Below, piece after piece: positions 23,422 to 33,236 of a stretch of DNA of 62,559 bases. Every line of letters starts with the position of its first letter. Positions within the stretch are counted from its first letter, which is position 1. The notes below the pieces were generated by a model that was not told where the DNA came from, made no database searches, and saw nothing but the letters and a program-made list of their open reading frames with translations. The DNA is from Burkholderiales bacterium RIFOXYD12_FULL_59_19 (lineage in GTDB: Bacteria; Pseudomonadota; Gammaproteobacteria; Burkholderiales; Burkholderiaceae_C): positions 1 to 62,559 of the forward strand of contig MESQ01000030.1 in assembly GCA_001771065.1 (NCBI GenBank). Direction: 5' to 3'. The position numbers and the translations under genes were made by a program.

Positions 23422-25749
23422 ATGATTGCCCAAGAACTGGAAGTCAGCCTCCACATGGCGTTTGTTGAGGCGCGTCAACAGCGCCATGAATTCATCACTG
23501 TGGAACATTTGCTCTTGGCGTTGCTCGACAACCCCAGCGCTGCCGAGGTGTTACGGGCCTGCTCGGCCAATATCGATGATTTGCGCAAGTCCCTGATCAC
23601 CTTCATCAAGGACAACACGCCGCAGGTTGCCGGTACCGAAGACGTGGATACCCAGCCCACGCTGGGTTTCCAGCGGGTTATTCAACGTGCCATCATGCAC
23701 GTACAGTCCACTGGCAGCGGCAAAAAAGAAGTGACTGGCGCCAACGTGCTGGTGGCTATTTTTGGCGAAAAAGACTCGCATGCGGTTTATTACCTGCACC
23801 AGCAGGGGGTGACGCGCCTTGATGTGGTCAATTTTATTGCCCATGGCATTAAAAAGAGCGATCCGCCCGAGCCCGTCCGGTCGACAGACAGTCCGGCAGA
23901 GGCCGAGGAAGGGACCAGCGAAAAGAATGAGAAATCTTCTCCGCTGGAGCAATTCACGCAAAACCTGAATCAACTCGCCAAGGACGGCAAGATTGACCCG
24001 TTGATTGGGCGCGAGTACGAGGTCGAGCGCGTCATCCAGATCCTGTGTCGTCGGCGCAAAAACAACCCGCTGCTGGTCGGCGAGGCCGGTGTTGGCAAGA
24101 CGGCCATCGCCGAAGGCCTGGCTTGGCGCATCACCCAAAAAGAGGTGCCCGAGATTCTGGCCGATTCGATCGTCTATTCGCTCGACATGGGTGCCCTGCT
24201 GGCAGGGACCAAGTACCGGGGCGATTTTGAGCAGCGGCTAAAGGGCGTGCTGAAGGCGCTCAAGGACAAGCCCAACACCATTTTGTTCATCGACGAAATT
24301 CACACCCTGATCGGTGCTGGCGCGGCCTCGGGCGGCACGCTCGATGCTTCCAACCTGCTCAAGCCGGCCTTGAGTTCGGGCGCGCTCAAATGTATTGGTG
24401 CCACCACGTTCACCGAATACCGCGGAATTTTTGAGAAGGATGCGGCCTTGTCGCGTCGTTTCCAAAAAGTCGATGTGGTCGAACCCACGGTCGAGCAAAC
24501 GGTTGAAATTCTGAAGGGCCTCAAGTCGCGCTTTGAAGAGCACCACAACGTCAAATATGCCGTGGCGGCCCTGCAGGCGGCCGCTGAGCTGAGCGCCAAG
24601 TACATCAACGACCGTCATCTGCCAGATAAGGCCATCGATGTGATTGATGAGGCCGGTGCCGCCCAGCGCATCCTGCCGCCGTCCAAGCGCAAGAAAATCA
24701 TCACCAAGGCCGAGGTCGAAGACATCGTGGCCAAGATTGCCCGCATCCCGCCGGCCAATGTGTCCAACGATGACCGCGGCAAGCTCAAGACCCTGGAGCG
24801 CGATTTGCGCAACGTGGTGTTTGGTCAGGACAAAGCGCTCGACATGCTGGCTTCGGCCGTGAAGATGTCACGCTCGGGCCTGGGCAAGGGTGACAAGCCG
24901 ATTGGTACCTTTTTGTTCAGTGGCCCCACCGGCGTTGGCAAAACCGAGTCGGCCAAGCAGTTGGCCTACATCATGGGTATCGAGCTGATTCGCTTTGACA
25001 TGAGTGAGTACATGGAGCAGCACGCCGTGAGCCGCCTGATTGGAGCGCCCCCGGGTTATGTTGGCTTTGATCAGGGTGGCCTGCTGACCGAAGCCATCAC
25101 CAAAAAGCCGCACTGTGTGCTGTTGTTGGACGAAATCGAGAAAGCGCACCCGGCCATTTTTAATGTACTGTTGCAGGTCATGGACCATGGCACGCTGACA
25201 GACAACAACGGCCGCAAAGCGGACTTTCGCAACGTCATCATCGTCATGACGACCAATGCCGGTGCCGAGACCATGAACAAAGCCACCATTGGCTTTACCA
25301 ACCCGCGCGAAGCGGGCGACGAGATCGCCGACATCAAGCGCATGTTCACCCCCGAGTTCCGCAACCGGCTCGATGCCATTGTCAGCTTCAAGGCGCTTGA
25401 TGAAAACGTCATCATACGGGTGGTGGACAAGTTCCTGCTGCAGCTTGAAGCACAACTGGCTGACAAAAAGGTCGAGGTCACGTTCACCGACAAGCTGCGC
25501 AAGCACCTGGCCAAAAAAGGCTTCGATCCACTCATGGGTGCACGGCCCATGCAACGTCTGATTCAGGACACCATTCGCCGCGCCCTGGCCGATGAATTGC
25601 TGTTTGGCCGTCTGGTTGATGGCGGGCGTTTGACGGTGGACCTGGACGACAGGGATGAGAGTAAAACCGAAGTCTTGTTGGACATCCAGCCTCTGCCCAA
25701 GAAAGAGGGTAAATCCAAGCCAGAGCTTCAGGAACCCGCAACTACCTGA
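23422..25749 (+). CDS. clpA: ATP-dependent Clp protease ATP-binding subunit ClpA
   Basis: The 775-residue hexameric unfoldase feeds proteins into ClpP. An N-terminal double Clp repeat domain (about residues 1-140) is followed by two AAA+ modules. Their Walker A motifs are GEAGVGKT (220-227) and GPTGVGKT (501-508), with Walker B IDEIHTL in the first. The length matches E. coli ClpA. The AAGGAA ribosome-binding site is in place before the ATG. A REP-like cluster lies directly after the stop. Confidence 0.96.
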   Translation: MIAQELEVSLHMAFVEARQQRHEFITVEHLLLALLDNPSAAEVLRACSANIDDLRKSLITFIKDNTPQVAGTEDVDTQPTLGFQRVIQRAIMHVQSTGSGKKEVTGANVLVAIFGEKDSHAVYYLHQQGVTRLDVVNFIAHGIKKSDPPEPVRSTDSPAEAEEGTSEKNEKSSPLEQFTQNLNQLAKDGKIDPLIGREYEVERVIQILCRRRKNNPLLVGEAGVGKTAIAEGLAWRITQKEVPEILADSIVYSLDMGALLAGTKYRGDFEQRLKGVLKALKDKPNTILFIDEIHTLIGAGAASGGTLDASNLLKPALSSGALKCIGATTFTEYRGIFEKDAALSRRFQKVDVVEPTVEQTVEILKGLKSRFEEHHNVKYAVAALQAAAELSAKYINDRHLPDKAIDVIDEAGAAQRILPPSKRKKIITKAEVEDIVAKIARIPPANVSNDDRGKLKTLERDLRNVVFGQDKALDMLASAVKMSRSGLGKGDKPIGTFLFSGPTGVGKTESAKQLAYIMGIELIRFDMSEYMEQHAVSRLIGAPPGYVGFDQGGLLTEAITKKPHCVLLLDEIEKAHPAIFNVLLQVMDHGTLTDNNGRKADFRNVIIVMTTNAGAETMNKATIGFTNPREAGDEIADIKRMFTPEFRNRLDAIVSFKALDENVIIRVVDKFLLQLEAQLADKKVEVTFTDKLRKHLAKKGFDPLMGARPMQRLIQDTIRRALADELLFGRLVDGGRLTVDLDDRDESKTEVLLDIQPLPKKEGKSKPELQEPATT

Positions 25750-25753
25750 GCTT

Positions 25754-25801
25754 TGTGGGGTCGACTTCAGTCGACCATGGTGGACTGAAGTCCATCCCAC
25801 A
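25754..25801 (+). repeat. REP-like element, two inverted units, after clpA
   Basis: The 48-base element starts five bases after the clpA stop. It is built like the one in waaC: TGTGGGGTCGACTTCAGTCG with the rest of its unit, ATGG, then an inverted unit ending ATCCCACA. Further partial units (GTCCGTCCCACA at 25821-25832, TCTGTGGGGCG near 25842-25852) follow up to about 25870, so this is a small cluster. It could act as an mRNA 3' end stabiliser or terminator between the convergent genes. Confidence 0.75.
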
Positions 25802-25884
25802 GGGTCCACAGCCTGATAGGTCCGTCCCACAGAGTTCAAGGTCTGTGGGGCGTCGGGCCGCCGTCCGGGTCGGGTTGTGTCAGC

Positions 25885-26505
25885 TTATTCGACGCCCAGC
25901 AAATTTGCCAAGGCGGCCGTCTCCATAGCGCCGTTGAAACTTACGATATCGCCGGTTTTTCTGTGTTTACCCAGCAAAAACGGCACCGAATCCACGCCCA
26001 GCTGATTGAGCAACTGGGTGTTGTTGTTGATGGCCTGTTTGATCTCTTCGGGCACATCGGCGCTGGCCGCCATGCCGCCCGTGCCTGCCAGCAAGGACTG
26101 CTCGTGTGCGGTCATGGTGTCGACCGGGTTGGCGGCGCTGAGCAAAGCGGCACCTTGCGGCAGGCTTTTGGTTGGGTTGAATGAGATCGGAATCCAGACA
26201 AACTTCACCTTGTTGTGCAGTGGCAAGGCGGCCTGCCACAAACGTCCGCAGTGCGGGCATTGCGGGTCAAACAACACATAGACCGGCTGCGCGCTCATCA
26301 GGGCGCCCACGGCAAAGCCTTTGCCTTTGGACGCCACCAGGTCGTAGCTTGAGCCTGCCTGGGCCGCAGGCACGGTGGCCGCCGGCGCTGTCGTGGACGG
26401 GTTCGGTGTTGCGCTGGTGTTGGAGGTGTCTGTTTTAGAGCAGCCGACCACAGACAGAACAAGCGCTGCGGTGAGGGTGAGAGTGGTGATGTTCATGGAT
26501 GTCAT
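25885..26505 (-). CDS. Thioredoxin-fold lipoprotein, DsbG/DsbC-like
   Basis: About 206 residues. A lipobox (LSVVGC, Cys22) predicts a periplasmic lipoprotein, and a Ser/Thr/Pro/Ala-rich linker follows. The thioredoxin-like domain has the redox motif Cys83-P-H-Cys86 and a cis-proline segment VDSVPFLLG. The CPHC motif and YVLFDPQCPHC context resemble the disulfide interchange proteins DsbA/DsbG. It may act in disulfide formation or repair, but there is no dimerisation domain like that of DsbC. Starts at 26505 or 26496 are both possible and neither has a clear ribosome-binding site. Confidence 0.82.
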   Translation of the reverse strand: MTSMNITTLTLTAALVLSVVGCSKTDTSNTSATPNPSTTAPAATVPAAQAGSSYDLVASKGKGFAVGALMSAQPVYVLFDPQCPHCGRLWQAALPLHNKVKFVWIPISFNPTKSLPQGAALLSAANPVDTMTAHEQSLLAGTGGMAASADVPEEIKQAINNNTQLLNQLGVDSVPFLLGKHRKTGDIVSFNGAMETAALANLLGVE

Positions 26506-26596
26506 TCAATCAGTGGTTGAGACCTTGTGCCTTAAGCCAAAGCGACAAGAGCAAGGATTGTCAGCGCAAATGCGATGGTGTGTCAGTCGGTGGGGC

Positions 26597-28036
26597 TTAA
26601 ATCCCCGGGGCCGTTCCCGTGCCACCGCCCAGTGTCTTGAACAAAGCGATCTGATTTTGCAAACTGGCCAGTCGGGTTTGTACCAACGCCTGTTGGGTGC
26701 TGAACAAGGCGCGCTGGGCGTCCAGCCAATCAAGCTGGTTGGCCACGCCATGCTGAAGGCGCAGCTGCGTCAACTGGCTGCGTGCAGTTTCAGCGTCCAG
26801 CAGTGCTTGCTGGGCCTGCAGCTGTTCGACCAATGTGGCCCGGCTGGCCAAGGCATCAGCCACTTCGCGGAAAGCGCTTTGAATGGCTTTTTCATACTGT
26901 GCCACAGCCATCTCACGGCCGGTTCTTGCCGCGTCCAGATTAGCCTGGTTGCGGCCGGCATCAAAGATCGGTAGCACCAGTTGGGGCGCCAGGGTCCAGC
27001 CCCAGGATCCGTCCTTGAACAGGCCGGAAAGCGCTGTGCTGGCCGATCCGGCACCGGCCGTCAGGCTGATACGTGGAAAAAATGCGGCCCGCGCAGCGCC
27101 GATATTGGCATTGCTGGCCACCAGCAATTGCTCGGCCTGGCGAATGTCAGGACGCCGGGCCAGTAGGTCAGAGGGCAGTCCGGCCGGTAGTTCGGCAAAT
27201 ACCAGTTGCCCCAGCTTGTTCGGTGTCCACTGTGCCCGATAGGTGTCGCTGATGGGCTGTCCAATCAGCAAAGTCAAGGCGTTTTCGTCCAGAGCGCGCT
27301 GGCGCATTTGCTGGGCCAGCGTGACACGGGTCGACTCCAGCAGAGTTTGTGCACTGCGGCGTTCAAAGTCCGAAGCTGCCCCGTGCCGGACTTTGAGTTC
27401 CACCAGCTTAAGGGATTCAGCGCGGGAGTCCAACGCCTGCCGCGACACGGCCAGCAGTTCTTCGTCAGCGAGCAGGTTCAACCAGCTCTGCGCCACCGTG
27501 GCGATTAGGCTGATCTGAACTGTCTGGGCCGCTTCTGAACTGGCCAGCACCTGGGCCAGGGCTTGTTCCTTGAGGCTGGCGACCCGGCCAAAGAAGTCAA
27601 GCTCATAAGCGGTCACCGTCAGTCCGGCGCTGTAGGCGCTGTTGATGGCCCCATTGCTGTTGGGTGTGCGGGCACCGGTCATGGCTGCGTTGAGGGTGGG
27701 GAACTGGTCGGCCCGGCGCACACCGAGCTGGGCACGGGCCTGGTCGATGTTGAGCAGTGCGACACGCAAATCCCGGTTGTTGGCCAACGCGGTATCGATG
27801 AGCTGGCGCAGTGACGGGTCGGAAAAGTAGCCTTGCCAGCTCACCATGGCCGGACTTGCGGCGGCAGCGGTGCCGTCAACCGCGTTGACCCTGGCTGTTG
27901 CTGGCCACTGCGACGCAATCGGCGCGCTGGGGCGCTCGTAGCTTGGCATGAGCGAGCAGCCAGCTAAAAACGTGATGGCTGACAGTGCCAATGCGTGCTG
28001 TAGCGCAGTATGTGTTGTTTTTGACTTGTTATTCAT
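26597..28036 (-). CDS. Outer-membrane efflux lipoprotein (NodT/OprM family)
   Basis: A 479-residue channel of the TolC superfamily. The lipobox FLAGC (Cys27) shows it is lipidated, as in OprM. Two outer-membrane efflux domains (about residues 70-270 and 285-470) contain ELDFFGRV and RRPDIRQAEQLL, both typical of NodT-type factors. The frame is open further upstream, but the ATG at 28036 gives a normal signal peptide (MNNKSKTTHT...), while longer versions do not. It overlaps the 3' end of the RND gene by eight bases. With the pump and adaptor it completes a tripartite efflux system. Confidence 0.92.
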   Translation of the reverse strand: MNNKSKTTHTALQHALALSAITFLAGCSLMPSYERPSAPIASQWPATARVNAVDGTAAAASPAMVSWQGYFSDPSLRQLIDTALANNRDLRVALLNIDQARAQLGVRRADQFPTLNAAMTGARTPNSNGAINSAYSAGLTVTAYELDFFGRVASLKEQALAQVLASSEAAQTVQISLIATVAQSWLNLLADEELLAVSRQALDSRAESLKLVELKVRHGAASDFERRSAQTLLESTRVTLAQQMRQRALDENALTLLIGQPISDTYRAQWTPNKLGQLVFAELPAGLPSDLLARRPDIRQAEQLLVASNANIGAARAAFFPRISLTAGAGSASTALSGLFKDGSWGWTLAPQLVLPIFDAGRNQANLDAARTGREMAVAQYEKAIQSAFREVADALASRATLVEQLQAQQALLDAETARSQLTQLRLQHGVANQLDWLDAQRALFSTQQALVQTRLASLQNQIALFKTLGGGTGTAPGI

Positions 28037-31000
28037 ACGAATGCACTCCCATGTGTTCTGCCTGCGCTGCATGCACTTGCTGCTGGCGTTCGCTGTCCTT
28101 GAACAAGCTGCGTATGACAACAAAGAAGATTGGTACAAACACCACCGCCAGGGTGGTACCGGTCAGGATGCCACCGATCACGCCGGTGCCAATGGCGCGT
28201 TGGCTGGCCGAGCCGGCACCGGAGGCGATGGCCAGTGGCAACACCCCTAGCGTGAAGGCCATGGAGGTCATGACAATCGGGCGAAAACGCAGGTGGGCCG
28301 CCTCAAGCGCTGCTGAGATGACGCTCTTGCCCTGGGCTTGCAGGTCCTTGGCAAATTCGATGATCAAAATGGCATTTTTCGCAGACAAACCGATGATGGT
28401 GATCAGGCCGACCTGAAAGTACACGTCGTTGGCGTAGGCGCGCAGCAGCGTGGCCACAATCACACCCAGCACACCCAGTGGCACCACCAGAATGACGGCC
28501 AGCGGAATGGTCCAGCTCTCATACAGGGCAGCCAGGCACAAGAACACTGACAGGATGGCAAAGCCATAGAGGATCATGGCCTGCGCACCCGCCAGCTTTT
28601 CTTCACGCGAGGTGCCGGTCCACTCAAAGCCAAAACCGGGGGGCAACTGGCTGGCCAGGCTTTCCATCTCTTTCATCGCGTCACCGGTACTAAAACCGTC
28701 TGCGGCGTTGCCGCCAATACGCATGGCCGGGTAGCCGTTGTAGCGTACCGTCTGCATAGCCCCGGTGACCCAGCGCGTGCTGGCAAAGCTTGAGAGCGGC
28801 ACCATTTGACCTTTGTTGTTGGGCACGTTGAGCCTGAGTACATCATCGGGCTGCATGCGCGCAGGTGCATCGGCTTGCACCATCACACGCTGCAGTCGAC
28901 CCGCGTTGGGGAAATCATTGGCATAACTTGAGCCCAGGGAGGTCGAGATGGTGGCGTTGATGGCCTCAAAAGCGACTCCCAGTGCGCTGGCCTTGTCGCG
29001 GTCAATGTCCAACTGCAACTGCGGCGCGTCTTCGAGCCCATCAGGGCGCACCTGGGTCAGTACCTTGCTTTTTGAGGCCATGCCCAGCAACTGGTTACGT
29101 GCGCCCAGCAGCGCGTCGTGACCCAGGCCGGCACGGTCTTGCAGTCGGAAGCTGAAGCCCGAGGAGGCGCCCAGTTCAGGAATTGGTGGCGGGCTTAAAG
29201 GGAAGATGAACGCGTCGCGAATGCCTGACAGGGCACCAAAGGCGCGCCCGGCCAGCGCCTGTACCGAACTGCCGGGTTCGGTGCGTTCAGACCAGTCTTT
29301 GAGCGTGACAAATGCCAAGGCGGCGTTTTGTCCCTGACCCGAAAAGCTGAAGCCCAGCACACTCACCATGCCCTGCACTTCAGGCTGCTTGAGCATAAAG
29401 CCTTCGACTTGCTCCATCACGGCCAGGGTCCGCCCCTGTGTGGCACCGGGTGGCAACTGCACATTGACCAGCATCGTGCCCTGGTCCTCATTGGGCAAAA
29501 ACGATGCTGGCAACCGCTGGTACATCCAGCCCGCGCCCGCCACGATGGCCAGGTAAATCACCAGGTAACGCGCAGCACGCGGTAGCAGCTTGGCGACACC
29601 GCCCTCATACGCTTTAGCCGTTTTGGCGAAGCCGCGGTTGAACCAGCCAAAAAAACCGGTTTTGGCGTGGTGGTGACCCGCTTCGACGGGTTTGAGCAGG
29701 GTGGCACACAAAGCCGGCGTGAGTGACAGCGCCAGAAATGCCGAGAACGCAATCGAGACACCCATCACGGCGGCAAACTGGCGGTAAATATTGCCAATGG
29801 AGCCACTGAAAAATGCCAGCGGTACAAACACCGAGATCAGTACCACGGTGACCCCAATGATGGCACCCGAGATTTGTCCCATGGCCTTGCGTGTGGCCTC
29901 CAGGGGCGGCAGCCCTTCCTCGCTCATGATGCGCTCGACGTTTTCCACCACCACAATGGCGTCGTCCACCACAATGCCAATCACCAGTACCATGGCAAAC
30001 ATGGTGAGTACGTTGATCGAGAAGCCCATCGCCAGCAGGGTGGCGAAGGTGCCCAATAGCGCCACCGGCACCACCAGGGTGGGGATCAGGGTGTAGCGCC
30101 AGTCCTGCAAAAACAAAAACATGACCAGGAACACCAGCACGATGGCTTCAATCAGTGTGGTCGCCACCTGGCGCAGTGAGGTGTCAATGAAACGTGAGCT
30201 GTCGTAAGGTATAGCCCAGGTCAGGCCTTTGGGAAAGAACTTTTCCAGCTCATGCATGCGGTCGCGCACCGCTTTGGCCGTGGCCAGCGCATTGCCGCTG
30301 GGCGAAAGCTGTACGCCGACGCCCGTGGAGGGTTTGCCATTGAGCCGGGCCGAAGTGGCGTAAGACTGTGCTCCCAGCTCAATACGTGCCACATCTTTCA
30401 GACGCACGCTGGAGCCATCGGTGTTGGCGCGCAGCACCACCTTACCGAACTCCGCCACGCTGGTGAGTTGGCCCCCTACCACCACGGTGGCGGCAATACC
30501 CTGGCCCGCCACGTTGGGCAGGCTGCCAATTTCGCCTGCCGACACTTGCGCGTTTTGGGCACGAATGGCTGCCGTCACGTCGTTGGCAGACAGGTTGTAG
30601 CTTTGCAGTTTAGCCGGGTCGATCCAGATGCGCATGGCGCGTTCGGTGCCAAACAATTGCACCTGGCCGACACCGGGCAGGCGCTGTAGCTCTGGCACGA
30701 TGCTGCGCGACGCGTAGTCGCCCAAAGCCACCGGATTCAAAGCCGGGTCGTCGGACGAGAGAATGGCAAACAGCAGGAAGTTGCTGCGCGCCTTGTCCAC
30801 CCGCACGCCCTGCTGGGTCACAGCGGCGGGTAGCCGAGGCGTGGCACGCGACAGGCGATTTTGCACGTCCACCTGCGCCAGGTCGGCGTTGGTGCCGGGT
30901 TGAAAGCTCAGCGTGATGCTGCCGGAGCCGCTGGCTTGGGCAACTGACTCCATGTAGATCAAGCCGGGTGAACCATTCATTTCCTGCTCGATGATCGACA

Positions 31001-31184
31001 ACACGCTGTTTTCCAGTGTTTTTGCAGAGGCACCTGGGTAGCTCGCAGAAATCACGATCGAAGGCGGTGCCACTGGCGGGTACTGGGCAATGGGCAGCTG
31101 GGTGATGGCGACCGAACCCAGCACAATGATGAAAAGCGCAATGACCCACGCAAAGATGGGCCGGTCAATGAAAAACTTGGCCAT
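28029..31184 (-). CDS. AcrB-type RND multidrug efflux pump
   Basis: The 1051-residue inner-membrane pump is close to AcrB/MexB in length and layout. The N-terminus MAKFFIDRPIFAWV is characteristic of the HAE1 group. The proton-relay residues are Asp407-Asp408 (VVDDAIVV) and Lys936 (SAKNAILI). It exports hydrophobic and amphiphilic compounds with its adaptor and outer-membrane partner. Twelve bases separate it from the adaptor gene upstream. Confidence 0.95.
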   Translation of the reverse strand: MAKFFIDRPIFAWVIALFIIVLGSVAITQLPIAQYPPVAPPSIVISASYPGASAKTLENSVLSIIEQEMNGSPGLIYMESVAQASGSGSITLSFQPGTNADLAQVDVQNRLSRATPRLPAAVTQQGVRVDKARSNFLLFAILSSDDPALNPVALGDYASRSIVPELQRLPGVGQVQLFGTERAMRIWIDPAKLQSYNLSANDVTAAIRAQNAQVSAGEIGSLPNVAGQGIAATVVVGGQLTSVAEFGKVVLRANTDGSSVRLKDVARIELGAQSYATSARLNGKPSTGVGVQLSPSGNALATAKAVRDRMHELEKFFPKGLTWAIPYDSSRFIDTSLRQVATTLIEAIVLVFLVMFLFLQDWRYTLIPTLVVPVALLGTFATLLAMGFSINVLTMFAMVLVIGIVVDDAIVVVENVERIMSEEGLPPLEATRKAMGQISGAIIGVTVVLISVFVPLAFFSGSIGNIYRQFAAVMGVSIAFSAFLALSLTPALCATLLKPVEAGHHHAKTGFFGWFNRGFAKTAKAYEGGVAKLLPRAARYLVIYLAIVAGAGWMYQRLPASFLPNEDQGTMLVNVQLPPGATQGRTLAVMEQVEGFMLKQPEVQGMVSVLGFSFSGQGQNAALAFVTLKDWSERTEPGSSVQALAGRAFGALSGIRDAFIFPLSPPPIPELGASSGFSFRLQDRAGLGHDALLGARNQLLGMASKSKVLTQVRPDGLEDAPQLQLDIDRDKASALGVAFEAINATISTSLGSSYANDFPNAGRLQRVMVQADAPARMQPDDVLRLNVPNNKGQMVPLSSFASTRWVTGAMQTVRYNGYPAMRIGGNAADGFSTGDAMKEMESLASQLPPGFGFEWTGTSREEKLAGAQAMILYGFAILSVFLCLAALYESWTIPLAVILVVPLGVLGVIVATLLRAYANDVYFQVGLITIIGLSAKNAILIIEFAKDLQAQGKSVISAALEAAHLRFRPIVMTSMAFTLGVLPLAIASGAGSASQRAIGTGVIGGILTGTTLAVVFVPIFFVVIRSLFKDSERQQQVHAAQAEHMGVHSYE

Positions 31185-31196
31185 GGGGGGAACTCC

Positions 31197-32465
31197 TTAG
31201 CGCGCTGCGCTGGCGGCTGAGCTGGCAGCTGCCACCGGGGCCGATGCCGCATTGGCCGCCTTGGCGGGCGCACTGCCGGGGGCTTGCCACGGCACGGGTT
31301 TCACCGGGGCACCACCGCGGAGCTTCTGGAAGCCGTCGATCATCACCTGGTCGCCGCTTTGCAGGCCGTCCAGAATCACCCACTGGCCGCTTTGTTGGGC
31401 GCCCACCTTGACCGTGCGCGGTGCCACTTTGCCGTCGCTGCTTACCACCATGACCGAATCACCCTGCGGTGAGCGCGTCACGGCTTGCTGGGGCAGGGTG
31501 ATGGCGCTGCCGGCTTGCGCCTGCTCCAGGCGGACACGCACAAACAGGCCGGGCAGCAGGGTGCCGGCAGGGTTGGGCACCTCGGCGCGCAGGGTAATCT
31601 GGCCGCTGGTGCTGTCCACCGTCAGATCCGAAAACAACAATTTTCCAGGCTTGGCGTACTCGGAGCCATCTTCCAGCACCAGCCGGACACTGGCCGCCTG
31701 GTTACCGGCGCGTTTGAGCTGGCCGGATTCCAGCTGGCGGCGCAAACGCATCACGTCCGAGGCCGACTGGGTAAAGTTGACATACATCGGGTCGATTTGC
31801 TGAATCACCGCCATGGGGGTGGCTTCACCCTGACCCACCAGTGCGCCTTCCGTGACGAGGGCGCGGCCAATGCGTCCGCTAATGGGCGCGGTGATGGCGG
31901 CATAACCCAGGTTGATGCGCGCGGTTTGTACGGCGGCACGGGCCACGGCCACATCGGCCTCAGCCAGCTTTTGCGCCGCCTGGGCATTGACAAATTCCTG
32001 CTGGCTGATGGCCTTGGCTTCAATCAAAGGTTTGAAGCGTTCGGCCTGTGCGCTGGCTTGCATCTGGTTGGCTTCTGCCTTGGCGACCGAGGCCAGGGCG
32101 CTGGCCAGCGTGGCCTGGTAGGCACTGGCGTCAATCTGAAACAGTGCCTGGCCGGCGCGCACCTGGCTGCCCTCGGCAAACAAGCGCTTTTGCACAATGC
32201 CAGCAGCCCGCGCCCGCACCTGCGCCATCCGCGAGGCCTCCAGTCGGCCGGGCAGCTCGGTGACCAGGCCCACATCGGTCAGTTTGACCATGATCACGCC
32301 CACTTCGGCGGGGGGTGGCGCGCCGGGGCCGGCCGCAGGTGTATTGCCCTGGCCGCAGGCCACCAGCAGCAGGCTCAAACCCAGCGCAGTGGGCGCCCAG
32401 ATGCGCTTGTGGGTTGAGGGTCGGTGAGGGCATGCGTAAGCAGAAGGTGTGCAGGGATGCAACAT
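31197..32465 (-). CDS. AcrA-type RND periplasmic adaptor lipoprotein
   Basis: About 422 residues. The lipobox LLLVAC (Cys37) predicts an inner-membrane lipoprotein anchor, as in AcrA. The lipoyl halves (RLEASRMAQVRARAAGIV and GYAAITAPISGRIG), an alpha-hairpin of Ala-rich heptads and a beta-barrel follow, and the C-terminus is an Ala/Pro-rich tail. The ATG at 32465 is chosen over the upstream one at 32525 because AGGAAA lies at the right distance before it. The signal sequence is unusually long before the lipobox. It is divergent from the TetR gene across an AcrR-like operator. Confidence 0.92.
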   Translation of the reverse strand: MLHPCTPSAYACPHRPSTHKRIWAPTALGLSLLLVACGQGNTPAAGPGAPPPAEVGVIMVKLTDVGLVTELPGRLEASRMAQVRARAAGIVQKRLFAEGSQVRAGQALFQIDASAYQATLASALASVAKAEANQMQASAQAERFKPLIEAKAISQQEFVNAQAAQKLAEADVAVARAAVQTARINLGYAAITAPISGRIGRALVTEGALVGQGEATPMAVIQQIDPMYVNFTQSASDVMRLRRQLESGQLKRAGNQAASVRLVLEDGSEYAKPGKLLFSDLTVDSTSGQITLRAEVPNPAGTLLPGLFVRVRLEQAQAGSAITLPQQAVTRSPQGDSVMVVSSDGKVAPRTVKVGAQQSGQWVILDGLQSGDQVMIDGFQKLRGGAPVKPVPWQAPGSAPAKAANAASAPVAAASSAASAAR

Positions 32466-32546
32466 GGCTGGTTTCCTGGAAAAAAAGAAAGCCCAAGCGC
32501 GGGCGTAAGCAGGGCGGAAAAACAAAGTTTGATTTTTTCAGAAGTA

Positions 32547-32570
32547 TACATACAATCGTGAATGTAAATT
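32547..32570. promoter_or_regulatory. AcrR-like operator between the adaptor and tetR genes
   Basis: The 24-base site begins TACATACA and continues GTGAATGTA. Compared with the E. coli acrAB operator as I remember it (TACATACATTTGTGAATGTA and so on), 19 of 24 positions agree, including nearly all of the left arm and centre. It lies 26 bases before the regulator start and between the two divergent genes, where the AcrR-type repressor should bind. Confidence 0.75.
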
Positions 32571-32596
32571 AATGACCCCTACAAGAAAACACGCCC

Positions 32597-33217
32597 ATGG
32601 CCCGCCGCACCAAAGAAGACGCTGAAGAAACCCGCCACCAATTGTTGGAGGCGGCGCAACGCGTATTTGCAGAAAAAGGGGTGTCGCGCACCTCGCTGCA
32701 AGACATTGCGCAAGCCGCCGGTGTGACACGTGGCGCGATTTACTGGCATTTTAAAAACAAGGCCGAGTTATTCAATGCCATGATGGACAGTGCCGTTTTG
32801 CCCATGGAGCAAGCCATGCAGCAGATGGGCCATGACGCGAGACAAGACCCACTGGTCGAACTGGAGCGCGCCGTGTTGCAGACGATGCGCAGCATTGAGT
32901 CGGACGCACGCACCCGCGCCATTTTTGAAGTGGCCACCTTGAAGGTCGAATACGTCGACGAGTTGCTGGCCGTCAAACAGCGGCATGTGCAGTGTTATCT
33001 GGACGGCACGCGCCAAATGCAACGCAGCCTGGAGGACGCCGCCGCCCGGCGCGCGGTGGCGCTGGCCGTGCCGGCAGACACGGCAGCGCATGGTCTGCAT
33101 GCGCTGATGGTGGGCCTGATTCACACCTGGATGCTGGAACCGTCCCGGTTCAAGTTGGTGGCGGTGTCACAAATAGCCATTCGGACCTATTTGGCGGGGC
33201 TAGGTTTGAAGTTTTGA
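32597..33217 (+). CDS. acrR: AcrR/TtgR-like TetR-family repressor
   Basis: The 206-residue regulator has an N-terminal helix-turn-helix ([20 protein letters not shown]) almost identical to that of AcrR, MtrR and TtgR proteins. The N-terminus ([13 protein letters not shown]) is also typical. The C-terminal ligand pocket is less conserved. It most likely represses the divergent adaptor-pump-channel operon and itself through the operator at 32547-32570, and releases it on binding pump substrates. Confidence 0.92.
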   Translation: MARRTKEDAEETRHQLLEAAQRVFAEKGVSRTSLQDIAQAAGVTRGAIYWHFKNKAELFNAMMDSAVLPMEQAMQQMGHDARQDPLVELERAVLQTMRSIESDARTRAIFEVATLKVEYVDELLAVKQRHVQCYLDGTRQMQRSLEDAAARRAVALAVPADTAAHGLHALMVGLIHTWMLEPSRFKLVAVSQIAIRTYLAGLGLKF

Positions 33218-33236
33218 TCACCTAAACTTGTCGGCT

